Shown here: piece after piece, positions 53,467-64,000 of the stretch
Layout of the letters: the number at the start of each line of letters is the position of its first letter
Position numbering within the stretch: the first letter of the stretch is position 1
Assembly: GCA_951394045.1 (NCBI GenBank)
Contig: OX595988.1
Location: 3,239,352 to 3,303,351, forward strand
Direction: 5' to 3'
From: Nitzschia sp. DOCU1
Lineage: Eukaryota; Bacillariophyta; Bacillariophyceae; Bacillariales; Bacillariaceae
DNA: 64,000 nucleotides
Notes under the pieces: generated by a model
Database searches by the model: none
Seen by the model: the letters and a program-made list of their open reading frames with translations, nothing else
Told to the model about the DNA's origin: nothing
Program-made: the position numbers and the translations under genes

Positions 53467-56081
53467 AGGAAGTTGGCCATTCGTCCGAGCCGCGCATGAT
53501 ATATCTGTAATCTGGAATGTTCCCAATCGTCAAAATAACGTTTCATCGGTTAACTAATAGCAGTACTACTACTAGCCCATCGTCGACAGATGATGGCAAG
53601 CATGATATGGACAAAACGAAACAATGGAAAAAATAGAAATACTCTGATTAAGTGTCAACGTAGTTTGGTAGTTCTCTAGCTACAACTAACTCGCACTGCT
53701 CGTTATGCATTACTTTTGCCGGTAGCACTCGCCAGGAGTTGGCTACAATTCATCGAACTTTTAGCTTCGTTTTTGTGTTTTCACGCAAAAAGTTACTAAG
53801 CCCCACCGCTACGTCAAAGCAGTTCGATTTCGGAGGGGTAGGCCACAGCTGCTCCGCCCGGAGGAGAGCTCCCTCGACCCACATACGGGAGGGAGATCCG
53901 CCTAGTAGAGACAACAATCCACTTCACTCGACGGCGTAAGCCGATTCCAATCCTCCACGCACCAGCACAGGTTACACTTAACTCTCCGCGACGAGACACG
54001 TACGCGAGTGGAGGACGTTTTAAAACCGGAACCACAAACCGGTTGCGTTGATCAGGCTGTTTGTGTGCGGGGAGAATTGGAATCGGGGTGGAGATCAGGG
54101 ACTAGGATCGTTGCTCTGGAAAAAGTTGGTTTTGTTGTAGAACAACACCAGACGCCTGCAAAAGGAAGAAAGAACAGGGTATAAGTAGCACCGCGAGAGA
54201 GCAATATGAAAATATGATTAAACAGCAACATACAATGTGCACTTACCATGAAGACACCAAAGACATGCACACATTCATCCACCCACACCACAACCGACCT
54301 GCTAAACAAAGAGAGGACTCAACTTTCCAACAACAGATCCGGCCAACAAAGTAGCTATGATTGCAAGGTGAAGCCTTTGCCGTCACGCCAGCGCCTTCGT
54401 TCTCATCAATCTTCTCCCCTTTCCATTGTAGCCCCCACAAACAAAACCTCATCCGACGACATTCCTAAGCAATCCTCTTCCATTCCCTTGGAGGCCATTT
54501 TTATCTGATGGAGTCCAATCATTGGGGTCATGGATGTCTGCGTTACCATGTTCGGGACTGGAACATGCCACAGCATCCACTCATCCGCCAACTTGCTGCA
54601 TCCAACGTGGGACGGGGGGTTCCGGGGTCAATGGTGTATCACTGCCTTTGCCCCCAGTGCCCCAAGCCATGCCGGTTGCCCCCCTTCCCACTCCTCTTCT
54701 TTCGGTTGTCACCTCACAATTTAACAGATATTTTTGTAACCAGGCGGGGATGTACCTTTCACACAAGGGAGATGAACGAGGACGCTTTTGGAGCCGTGGT
54801 CGGTAATACTTGCAACAGCTAAAATAGAAAGAGGACAATCTTGTGAGAACGAAAGAACACCAGCACGACAGCAAAGAACTCACCTCGCATCAAAGCCCCT
54901 CTGTCGACAATCAAACGATCCTTCCCGGCGTGCTACCGCCCCATGCCACGAAATCGTGGGAGGATGATACGATAGCTTTTAGGGTCCCACCCACGGGGAC
55001 CCCAGGAACAATCGACACGACCTGGACCGCCACCACCACAGCAATCCACAGATCTGTTGAAAGAAAGAGAGAAGAACAAAGACAGAACACGAGCGAGGAT
55101 CGATCCTGGCGTGATGCCGACGGAAGCTTTTAGGATCCCACCCATGAGATCCCAAGACATTGTTTCACAACACAACATCCAGGCGTGGTATCCGTCGGAG
55201 CTTTTAGGGTCCTACCCGCGAGGACCCCAGGACGTCATCTCCACACTTGATGGACTGCCGACTTTCTGCGAGACAAACAGCAGCCGGTGGCGCTGCTGTA
55301 GAACTGTCATCTCCGTCATCGTCGTGAGCTTCACGACGACGATGAAGAAAGGAGCAACACAGAGTGCTCCTCTCGCGAAAAAGTGAGGTCGATGCAGGAA
55401 AAAAGTGACAAAATCGTGGACTTTTTCCTCGCTCCAAGAAACAGTTCCTGCGGTTTCGTCATGGTTTACGAGCGGAGTATCCCACGTTTCACGATCATCG
55501 GCGACTCCGACGTTTCGATCCACGCCAATGTGTTTCCAATATCCACGCTAGCTTGGTTTTGATCTCTATAATAGCTGATTGTTGACGTTTTTAGCACCCT
55601 GGTGCTCTTGTCTTGTTGTCGTTGCAAAGACTCTTTTGCATGTATAATAATGGAAAAGCCCCCTTGACCCTTGTCTTGGAGGGATAAGCTGCTTCGCCAA
55701 AAGCAAAGGATGCCTTCCTCTTGCTCTGTACACAATTGTACGGGCGTTTACGTCAGCGCGCCTGCCTCCCTCATCAATGATTCATTCTAGGAATGCGCGC
55801 AGGCCCACCCGTTCGCCGACGTACCAGTATGATGACGTTGCCCCTGTGAGGCCTAGCAATACATATTACCCAAAGTCAATAGTTGGGGTCATTGTAACAG
55901 TCATAGTTTCTATGCTTACCTGGTACGTCACCCGGCGCCGTTTCGGGGCCCCTCTTTTTTGACTCTCGACTCTCATTTATCTCATATTTCTATCTGATAG
56001 TACTGAGTAAGCAAACAAAATGTTTTGATCTCTACTACTGATCCTTTGGAGATAGCATGTCACACGCAATGACATGACACT
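53467..56081. other. Gene-poor intergenic region
   Basis: About 2.6 kb with overlapping short frames on both strands and no domain. It contains a thrice-repeated motif at 54975-55234. Confidence 0.5.
54975..55234. repeat. Three copies of a GCTTTTAGGGTCC...GGACCCCAGG motif
   Basis: Copies start at 54975, 55126 and 55200. Each is about 34 bases and contains an internal inverted repeat (GGGTCC against GGACCC in copies 1 and 3; GGATCC-like against GATCCC in copy 2). Confidence 0.8.
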
Positions 56082-58304
56082 TTATCCGTACAGCTTAAAG
56101 GATGAAATGCTTGTGCTTGACTCTTCGTCCTTTTCATGAATATCCACCTGTCCCTGATGATTCAGGAGGACTTCCAGTTCGTCATCGACATCATCAACCG
56201 GATTCTGGAACATACTCAACCTGCCCAATGCCTCGCCGACATTGCATTCATCTACATGTTCCATTGTTTCTCGTGGCCCTCCTTGCTGATGCGATTCTTG
56301 GCCAGCACCGTCGTTCGCAGTCTCGATATCTTGAATGTCGGGGTGATGCTTCAATTGATGTTGGAGAGCCTTGTGATCACCGGTACGATGCAATCTTCCT
56401 TTTGACTTCAGGCACACATTGGTCAACAAGACTCTCTTATGAGCTTGTTCAAACCGATGCAAAACTCCCTGAATAGCAGCCACAGCCGAATGATCAATAA
56501 TCAAAGCATCTTTCATATCCAGCACCACAACATCGCCGGGATCGGTCGCCACGTCGAACATGTTGACAAACTTTCTCGTCGAAGAAAAGAATATAGCGCC
56601 CTTGAGATGCACGTACTTGACGAGACATTCTTCATCATTGATCAACATTGGCCTGATGGTCATATCGGCCTCGACGTGTGATCCACTATCCCAAGCATGA
56701 ACCAATGCGGAAAAGACAATGCCGGCTCCAATTGCAATGGCTAAATTGAAAAAGACGGCCATTAAGGTGACCAACAAAATAGCCGCGGAATCACTCAATC
56801 GTCCATATCTCAAAATCACAAAGGTCTTCCATTGAAATGTCGACAATACCACCATGAACAAGACGCCCGTCAACGAAGCTACTGGCAACAAGTTGATAAA
56901 TCCATCCAAGGCGACAATAAACAAGAGCATAAACACTCCCGACATGCTGGAGGATATACGATGACGTGCTCCATTCATGATATTAATGGTGGATTGTCCA
57001 ATCATGGCATCCCCACCCATGGCGCGAAACATACCACATACCAAATTGGCCAGGCCTTGAGCAAACAATTCTTGATTGGAATCAGAAATTTTGGGCACGG
57101 TATCCGTAATCTCGTTACAAGCTTGCAACGTCAAAACGGATTCAACGCCGCCGATAATGGCCAAGGTAATGGCAAACGTCAACACAGTCGATACTGTATT
57201 CATATATTCGCTGCTACTCATCGAAGAATCCATGGCGATCGCAGGCCAATCGAATTTGGGGAAGGTTCCTGAGACGGGGGCTGTCTCTTCTACGGTTCGA
57301 GTCGCAACGCCAAACACGGGTCGAAAGAGCGCATGCTCAAACAAGGTTCCGATCAACAATCCCATGAGCGATGCCGGAATGACCGGGCCCAAGCGGGGTA
57401 CCTTGGGCCAAAACTTCGTAATGACCATACAACCGACCACATGCACCAAACAGAGGACGAGTTGCCAGGTTTGATTTTGAAAGGTTAACCATTGTCGTTG
57501 TTCCAAGGTACATTCAAAAAAGAGAGGTTCCGCATCGCAATATTGAAAGGCCGGCAGCTGTGCCAAGAGAATGATAATGGCCAGGCCATTCATAAATCCG
57601 ATGAGTCCCGTTTCGGGGATCAATCGTACTACCTTGGCGAGACGGAACCATGCCATGGCCATTTGGAAAAGGCCACACACGAACATGGTCATGTAGAGTG
57701 CGTTGAGTCGTTGTGAGGATGTCAAGTAAGCGAGGGGACCTTCGGCCGACGTCAGATCTGTGACAACGACTGCAAAGGCCCCGGCGACACCTGTTTGATT
57801 CGATTCGAGAGAGCGTGGGCTGGGTGAGTTGTTGAATTGTGGTAGCATCTAGCATTCCCGCTCACTTGAGACTGTCTTCTTACCCGAGACCATTCCTGGT
57901 TTCCCGCCAAAGATGCCGGTGATCAAGGCCATCCAAAAGCTTGCTTGCATTCCACTGAGGGGTGGAACTCCTGCCACAAAGGAGAAGGCAATCGATTCAG
58001 GAACTTGCATAATCGCCACGGTGAATCCCGAAACGATTTCCTTTTAGAGCGCGCGGGGATTTTCGTGATAAAACGAGTAGGTGTCCCGTCCAAAGTCCAT
58101 GGTCCATTTCGGAAACCCTACCAAGGCATGCTGCGCCGTAGACACTTCCTGGACAACAATACGAGACGCCCAACGTCCGACTTGAGGAACAAAACCGAAA
58201 AACGAATCTCGCTGGTTGTGAGTGGTGTTCATGTTGGCAAAAGAAGTAGACCTTGCAACGGGCGATTCATCTTCGTGGCTGTTCGTCACTGAGGTCGTGC
58301 TCAT
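56082..58304 (-). CDS. SulP/SLC26-type anion transporter with STAS domain; in-frame TAA at 58044-58046
   Basis: Minus strand. Exons 58040-57884 and 57790-56082 give the transporter core: EIVSGFTVAIMQVPESIAFSF, GGKPGMVSG (split by an intron), GAFAVVVTDL, FMNGLAIIILLAQLPAF, many membrane spans, GGDAMIGQSTINIMNGARHR and a C-terminal STAS domain (AIFFSSTRKFVNMFD, VVVLDMKDALIIDHSAVAAI). Upstream in the same frame, 58304-58047 encodes a plausible cytosolic N terminus ending FYHENPRAL, then TAA, then KEIVSG. If an 81-nt 3n intron (58121-58041, GTAGGG...AAAAG) is removed, the stop goes and the protein is about 682 residues. Otherwise the stop is real or erroneous. Family members carry sulfate, bicarbonate or other anions; substrate unknown. 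Confidence 0.85.
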
Positions 58305-58920
58305 ATTTGTCGTTATGGGCTGCGCGTTGTTCGTTTGTCAAGGATAAACTAGTAAAGTAAAAGTCCTTTTTATGTTACAAGTGAAACAAACCAAAGTCCT
58401 GGAGGGTTCGATAGTCTTCCCAAGTACAAGAAACAAAAGAAAGAGAGCAATCACGTGGCACGTGCGATTATCGAATCAGGTCAGTCACGCCTTGGACTAC
58501 ACATGGTGGTCCATTCGCAATCGTGCTAAATTTCGCACTTGTCGCGGCACTGCATGATGATGCAGCATGACTGACTGACTGTGTCGTACATACACGGAGA
58601 GGATACCTCTAAGCTATGATAGCTACGACAACTACCGGTAGCTTGGTGCCAGAACAACTCACTGTTACGCGTATTATTACGCTTAAGACGGGTGCCACCG
58701 TTGCTCTCAGACATTGGTTTTCGTCGCATGCAGCAGTATCTATTCCGCCAGCGACGATAGCTACTACTGGAGCGCATCTGACTCCATGGACTGCAGTGAA
58801 CCAGTATTCGCAAGAGCAAAACGATCCACCATGAGAGTCACAAACGTTCCAAGCCTCTGGCATATGGGAGACCGACCACTTCCCCATACGTCGAGTTGAT
58901 AAAGGACATGCGATGCCAGC
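58305..58920. other. Divergent intergenic region
   Basis: Between the SulP gene and the flavin monooxygenase; probably both promoters. Overlapping frames at 58526-59057 are shadows or chance. Confidence 0.5.
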
Positions 58921-60801
58921 ATGTCTGCCTCGACGACGACGATGGCGATTCTTCCCTCTACATCCAATGGCGTTAACGCCGACGCCGACGACGACGCCAT
59001 GGAAACGAGTAGTCCCATCCGCCCCGAGCATACATCATCGCCATCACCCCCACACAACCATTACAGTAAAAAAGTTGCCATTATTGGTGGGGGTGTGAGT
59101 GGCATTATTTGTGCCAGTGTCCTGAAACAAGAAGGACACGAAGTTCGCATCTTGGAACAAGAATCGCAAATGGGCGGTGTCTGGCTCACCGCGTATCCGG
59201 GCGCTCAATTGCAAAATCGATGGTATCAATATTGTCACGCTAATTTTGCAAAGACAGAAGAGGATGGTGCCGACGACGAAGAGCGAGCTGTCCTGAAAGA
59301 ATTGGAAGATTTTCGAATGGAGTATCCAATGGCACCGCAAGTTTTACACTATTGGCAAGCTTGTGCCAGACACTTTGACCTGGACGCAACGCTCAACGCT
59401 AAAGTCGTCGAGTTGAAAGAACGACCCAACGGCAATGGATGGTTGGTAGTTTGGACGGAAGAATCGTCGTCGTCAACAGCCACAAACGAGTCGTCGTCCA
59501 GCGATGTGCCAGAAGAAGCCCCAAAACGAAGGCTGCAAGTGGCAGACGATGCAGATGCAACTGCAAGCAGCCCTCGCACCCCCAAAGAGGAAGAATTTGA
59601 TTTTGTCATTGTCGCCCAGGGACAATTCAGTCGAAAAGACATTTCGATTCCGTGGCAAGGTGTAGAAGCCTTTCAAGAACATGAAGGCATTATCAAGACA
59701 CGACTTGATTTTGTTCCAGAAGGCGATCTATCCCATCTTTTGAAGGACAAACGTGTGGCCATAATAGGTTTTGGAAGGACGGCCTTGGACTTTTGTGTCA
59801 AATCTGTCCAACATGGAGCCTCTAGCACGATGCATGTTTTTCGAACGGCCCATCAGTATCCACCACTCTATCCGTTAGGTTTGAGCCTCGATTATTGGTC
59901 GGCGTCGCGGTTCTTTACCGATCCCATTCCCTGTTGGGGACACCCTTCACGAGCGTGGACATTTATTCACACCCAAATTACATGTTTTATCTATGGAAGC
60001 ATGTATTTGATGAAATTCCTCTTGTGGACTCAAGTGTCATCTATTGGATGGTTCCGATCCAGAACCATCCGACAACGAATCAAACTCCTAAAGAGCAAGT
60101 TGCCCTTGTGGAAAGAGCATCGGACGGGTACGGCGATTTATCCCGAATCGTTCTTTCGGTATGTAGCAGACGACAAGCTTGTACCTGTCTTGGGAGACAT
60201 TCAACGATTGACGCCCCAAGGACTGTTGCTAGCCGACGGCAGGGAGATTTCTGCAGATGTGATCATTGTTTGTATCGGTAATGGCAATCAAGCGGCGACC
60301 TTTCCTTACTTGCCAACGAACTATCGCGAAAGCCTCGAACAAGATCCCAATGGCGCCCAACTCTACCGACACTTAGTAGCGCCCGACGTTCCGAATCTTG
60401 CATTAATGGGCTGGAATCACGGAACTATGCATTGTGCTCATATTTATTTGGGTAGCCTATGGCTCTCTACGCTACTCAAAGGTGAAATGAATCTTCCACC
60501 ACCCGACGAACAACGTCAAGTCATACAACGAATCACAGAATGGAAACGCCGCCACATTTATCCTTCGTCGAATGAAAATGCCAACATCGCGTCACGGGCG
60601 ATGCAATACAATGATACCTTGATGCTAGACATGGGTCTACGAAAGGAACGCAAGCCGCATGGGTTGGCTGAACTGTTTGCTCCCTATGGTCCAATGGATT
60701 ACCGAAACGTATTGTCCGAGTTGGAGGCATGTCGCCGAAACGCAGCCGCCGTGAATCCAGGGCGGCTACTAGAGCTACGTCCCATATCGATCGATATGTA
60801 G
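58921..60801 (+). CDS. Flavin-containing monooxygenase-like protein
   Basis: Single exon, 626 residues. The FAD-binding motif AIIGGGVSGIICA is near residue 52, with the class B flavoprotein sequence MGGVWLTAYPGAQLQNRWYQ. A second nucleotide-binding motif, VAIIGFGRTALDFC, lies near residue 280; the usual GxGxSG/A is GFGRTA here. The ending DVIIVCIGNGNQ and LALMGWNHGT fit the C-terminal part of the fold. Such enzymes oxygenate soft nucleophiles or ketones using NADPH and O2. An acidic Ser-rich insertion (about residues 180-220) interrupts the first domain. Substrate unknown; no presequence evident. Confidence 0.88.
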   Translation: MSASTTTMAILPSTSNGVNADADDDAMETSSPIRPEHTSSPSPPHNHYSKKVAIIGGGVSGIICASVLKQEGHEVRILEQESQMGGVWLTAYPGAQLQNRWYQYCHANFAKTEEDGADDEERAVLKELEDFRMEYPMAPQVLHYWQACARHFDLDATLNAKVVELKERPNGNGWLVVWTEESSSSTATNESSSSDVPEEAPKRRLQVADDADATASSPRTPKEEEFDFVIVAQGQFSRKDISIPWQGVEAFQEHEGIIKTRLDFVPEGDLSHLLKDKRVAIIGFGRTALDFCVKSVQHGASSTMHVFRTAHQYPPLYPLGLSLDYWSASRFFTDPIPCWGHPSRAWTFIHTQITCFIYGSMYLMKFLLWTQVSSIGWFRSRTIRQRIKLLKSKLPLWKEHRTGTAIYPESFFRYVADDKLVPVLGDIQRLTPQGLLLADGREISADVIIVCIGNGNQAATFPYLPTNYRESLEQDPNGAQLYRHLVAPDVPNLALMGWNHGTMHCAHIYLGSLWLSTLLKGEMNLPPPDEQRQVIQRITEWKRRHIYPSSNENANIASRAMQYNDTLMLDMGLRKERKPHGLAELFAPYGPMDYRNVLSELEACRRNAAAVNPGRLLELRPISIDM

Positions 60802-62182
60802 TAGATGCAATAAGAAAATACTTATTTACATCCATTGCCTTGGCACCATACTACAAGAAGCTACTACAAGGCCGGCTCGAGCAGCAGATTGAGAGCATTT
60901 CACCGGCTTTACCTGATGTATTAGCATTACTCTAGCTAGATGGTAGTACTACCTAGAAGAGCGTCCGGGCTAGACTCACGCTGGTCATGCGGTACTATGC
61001 TGATATGCGGCCTATTGTTGTCGATGGGCGTGGTCATCAATGGATTGTTGAAGCATGCTCCCTACCGGTAGAACAGCTGTGACAAGATGATGAATTTCGT
61101 GTCCGCACCAGCAGATACTACTAGCTAGTAGTGTTGCCGAAACTTGCGGAGAATACAACAAAAGAGCAGGCGCAAGACCAAGATTATAGAGTTATTTCGG
61201 CGCCAGACGCCATTGTTATGTGTACGCTCAGTGTGGTATTAGTTACACCTTATAATACACTGCTGGTAGTGGCGCTGCTGTGCACTGTTGTTGCAATCTA
61301 CCATAGCTACTACTACTGGTAACTACCGGTAGCATCGTAGTGTAGAATGGAAGCGGTATCATACTATTATCATCAACCGAAGGCAGGTACCGGGTACGAT
61401 GATGGTCCACAGTAGTAAAGATCAACTGATCGGCGTGCTACTAGTAGCCTGTATCTCACGGGACACGAAGAAACGAAGAAGCGGGGGCAATTGCCTTCTT
61501 CGAGCCAAGCAGGAATCAAAGAAACGACAGAACAAAAAAACCAGGTCCGTGGCTTCTTGTTTCGCAAAGCATGCCATTTGAGGTACATTTTTTCTTACCG
61601 GTTCTCTTCTCTATCTAGGGTGCCGAAAGTTCGGCAAGAGAGATAATATTTTATGCACATTAAATGTCCGCGGGGGGGGGGGGGGCACTGTCTGCTGCTC
61701 CCGAACAGATGTTGACAAGAGCAAGAACAACGAGGAGGAGGGGGGGGGACTACCGGTAGCTAGTACTATAAGTTTAGTAGCAAAGAAAGGAAGGCCGAAA
61801 TGGCCTGCAGCGCTGGAGAACATTAAATGCTAGTATACATACTATTGAACATGTTGTTGGCGCTTTTGGCCATGGTACCTATGACATCTGCTGGGTTCCT
61901 TTTCGGTTACTCGAAATACATATGCTACATAGATCGTATGAATAATTTGGCGAGGTCTGTCATGCGTTCAGCTAGTGACGCGGGAAAGGATGAGATTTTG
62001 ATGCCGCGTCCAGTTTTCGCGGAAGGAATGAATCATCGAATCATCATCTCTCGTTTCGTCGTCTCGTCGTCAGCTACCGTCTACTTACCCTTGATCCTGT
62101 TTGGATTATATCCACGGTTAGAAGCTTTGACATCTCTCAGCATGGCCCTAATGGCAAGCCTGTTGCAAAAAGATAGATCCCG
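60802..62182. other. Intergenic stretch with G-runs
   Basis: No secure gene before 61827. A run of 14 G lies at 61672-61685 and one of 9 G at 61740-61748. Confidence 0.5.
61672..61748. repeat. Two long G homopolymers
   Basis: Fourteen consecutive G at 61672-61685 and nine at 61740-61748 on the plus strand. Homopolymer length in an assembly may be inaccurate. Confidence 0.85.
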
Positions 62183-62186
62183 ATGA
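61827..62186 (+). CDS. Possible small secreted protein or upstream ORF
   Basis: 119 codons. The first 25 residues look like a signal peptide (MLVYILLNMLLALLAMVPMTSAG) and a second hydrophobic stretch follows. Its TGA (62184-62186) overlaps the first ATG of the downstream methyltransferase. No family is recognised; it could be a chance frame or an upstream ORF of that mRNA. Confidence 0.3.
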   Translation: MLVYILLNMLLALLAMVPMTSAGFLFGYSKYICYIDRMNNLARSVMRSASDAGKDEILMPRPVFAEGMNHRIIISRFVVSSSATVYLPLILFGLYPRLEALTSLSMALMASLLQKDRSR

Positions 62187-63379
62187 TGTTGTCGTCTCCA
62201 ACTAGAACAGTGGCATCGCCGGCATCTGTGCTACTTTTCGTGGCAGTTTCGCTGGCTCTTCCATGGCTAGTCATTTCTCAAAATACGAGAACGGCAGAAA
62301 GTAGGTGATCGAGCTGGTTTTGTGTGGGCTGTACAGATATCATTTTCCGAGTGTCCAAGGTCTAACAAAAGATTCTGTCACGTCGTATCTTACAAGGTAC
62401 TACGAAACGGTCGAGGACCTCGACGTCTTCCGGCGTTGACGACGGAATGGAAATTTACGACATTCTAAACGTTCAGCGGCCCGACGATTGCCCCTTTCCT
62501 AGATGGAGGCGATGGTCTTGGAAGTGGCACAGTCGGTTGCTGCCACTATTACATTTTGGTCAGGGCGATACGTGTCCGCCCGATAGTTTTGTCAATCTAA
62601 GAGTGCTCTGGAATAAGGCGTTGACATCACTAGACCGCAAGTCCCCGGCCAATGAAGCCTTGGATCACTACCCTACGTTTCATATGCTACCCCGGGTCTC
62701 CCGCTGGCTTCTATTTCGGGCTATTCCCTTGTGGATGTATCCGCGGTGGATGCATGCCAACATTGAACTTCGAACAGTGTACTTGAATCGAGCCGTGGAA
62801 GACGAAGTAAAGCATTTTCTCAGGGCTGGAAAAGTCAAGCAGTTTGAATTGGTTGTACTGGGTGGGGGATACGATATTCGATCGATACGGACGTTATCTC
62901 GCTATCCAGAAGTGACAAAAGCCTGGGAATTGGATTTGGAACCGGTGATTGAATCCAAAAGGAAACTTGTGCAGAGGCTCTTCCAACAGCTCCCACAGCT
63001 ATCGTCTACATCCGATTCCTTGCGCTTTCGTGCTGTCGATTTGAATGATCTAGATCACGTGGGGCGCGTCCTGACAGAGATTGCGCAAGAAAGACCCCCC
63101 GATTATCATACCATAATCTTGACGGAAGCCATTCTCATGTATCTTGAGAATGACAAACCCGCCAAGATTATCGAGATGTGTAGGAAGCAATTTGGACCAA
63201 ACATTTCATGGCTTTTGGTTGACCGATTAAAAGATATACCCGATTCTGGCAAAGAGAGCTCGGCATTGTCCCGCAAGTTTGCTACAGAATACTTTACGAC
63301 CCTTGGATGGCAAGTTGTAGACTGGATGATGAAGCCGGGAGCAACTCGGCACATGGGGATTGTAAGGCCATCTACTTAG
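62183..63379 (+). CDS. LCMT-family (leucine carboxyl methyltransferase-like) O-methyltransferase with signal peptide
   Basis: Two exons, 62183-62300 and 62397-63379 (intron 96 bp, phase 1), 366 residues. Exon 1 supplies a hydrophobic signal peptide (SVLLFVAVSLALPWLVIS). Exon 2 holds the LCMT-like SAM fold: RTVYLNRAVEDEV, VVLGGGYDIRSIR (SAM motif), AWELDLEPVIESKR, FRAVDLND and TIILTEAILMYLEND. The family includes PP2A leucine carboxyl methyltransferases and secreted or plastid small-molecule methyltransferases. The signal peptide argues against the PP2A role. The second ATG at 62186 is equally possible as the start. Confidence 0.85.
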
Positions 63380-63516
63380 GATGTTTCGTTGATATAGTCT
63401 CCGTTAAGTCTCCCGTCGTGTTATAGAGCAAGTCCTCTAGTTTGTCATTCAATTCATCACATTTTAATACTTTATGAACGTAGATAAAATTCTTCCGACC
63501 TCAACCTCCGCTATTC

Positions 63517-64000
63517 TCACGTGGCCATACGATCCATCAGTTCCGCCACCAGTGGTGAGCATTCCTTCGGAAACAATTCTTGGGCGGACATCAATAGGGG
63601 TTCCGTTTGAGCACGAGGAAGTTCTGGCAAGTTGGCGTTGGGATGTTGTGTCATGGCTTCCAGCGCTAGTAACCCTGCAACTTGCACACCCACCACTTGA
63701 GCATGAGCGGCCAAGGCATTCAGAATGGCCGTGACTCCGCTGACGCTGGCCACGACGGTGGCCCGATCCGCTCCACCCTTGCGAACAATGGCCGCCACGG
63801 CGCGGCACGCTTGTTCCTGAACTCCCGCGTCCCCAACATGAGCCTGCATGGCACCCACAATAGCTGCGACTGCACCGCTAGCCACCATGCTCACTTCACG
63901 GTGGCCGTCTGCCACTGCCAGACCTTGAAGTGCCTTGCAGGCTTTTTCTTGAACAATCAATTCGTTGGGATGGGCCTTCATCGCATTCACAACGCTTGCC
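63517..64000 (-). CDS. Armadillo-repeat-like protein (5' partial)
   Basis: Minus strand, continuing beyond the right edge; about 161 codons visible up to the stop at 63517. Repeats of about 42 residues are visible: VVNAMKAHPNELIVQEKACK, then AIVGAMQAHVGDAGVQEQACR, then AILNALAAHAQVVGVQVAG, each ending in an LxxLA or AVAAIV-like helix. This Ala/Val/Gln-rich armadillo-like pattern is common in diatom and protist proteins. Function unknown. Confidence 0.85.
   Translation of the reverse strand, partial: ASVVNAMKAHPNELIVQEKACKALQGLAVADGHREVSMVASGAVAAIVGAMQAHVGDAGVQEQACRAVAAIVRKGGADRATVVASVSGVTAILNALAAHAQVVGVQVAGLLALEAMTQHPNANLPELPRAQTEPLLMSAQELFPKECSPLVAELMDRMAT

Noticed and set aside
54052..55133. 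Several 60-100 codon frames on both strands
   Set aside because: Overlapping, low-complexity, no recognisable family; better explained by repeats.
1..64000. Reassignment of TAG or TAA to an amino acid
   Set aside because: Both codons terminate several intact genes in this window, so the two in-frame stops are better treated as local events.
1..64000. tRNA, rRNA or CRISPR array
   Set aside because: Reading for tRNA box-B-like sequences and regular spacer arrays gave nothing convincing; a covariance-model scan was not possible here.

Overview
The window reads as nuclear DNA of a photosynthetic stramenopile, most likely a pennate diatom. Genes lie on both strands and carry short GT-AG introns of about 60-160 bp. 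Several proteins have signal-peptide-like N termini, and the fatty acid desaturase has the A-FQAP presequence junction typical of diatom plastid proteins. The window also holds six copies of a SEC14 (CRAL-TRIO) plus DUF6824 protein, an architecture I know from diatoms. Species was not determined. All exon boundaries are my own readings of splice sites and conserved protein motifs; none is supported by transcripts here.

Layout. 1-1346: 3' part of a multi-exon SEC14-DUF6824 gene. 2779-8311: a WD40-like nuclear protein and a polytopic nucleotide-transporter-like membrane protein. 9754-18455: a bZIP factor, histidinol-phosphate aminotransferase, a GOLD-domain protein divergent from a basic mitochondrial protein, and a helicase-associated-domain protein. 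18456-21037: repeat-rich DNA with minisatellite-like arrays and a 167-bp foldback. 21038-22411: an APD1-4-like membrane protein. 23025-38940: five intronless SEC14-DUF6824 paralogues (two forward, then a divergent pair and a convergent partner), interrupted by a helical-repeat-like gene (31617-33091) and by 26501-28172, a gene-poor block marked by a repeated 18-bp palindrome. 40109-47206: a plastid-type disulfide oxidoreductase, a METTL21-like methyltransferase, a fatty acid desaturase and a PP2C phosphatase. 48213-53466: arsenite methyltransferase and phosphoenolpyruvate carboxylase with a signal peptide. 56082-64000: a SulP anion transporter, a flavin monooxygenase, an LCMT-type methyltransferase and an armadillo-repeat protein running off the end.

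The metabolic genes look like ordinary housekeeping functions scattered in eukaryotic fashion, not an operon. The accessory interest lies in the local expansion of SEC14-DUF6824 genes, a pair of nearly identical introns at non-equivalent sites in one gene, two genes each with one in-frame stop near the 5' end, and several foldback structures.
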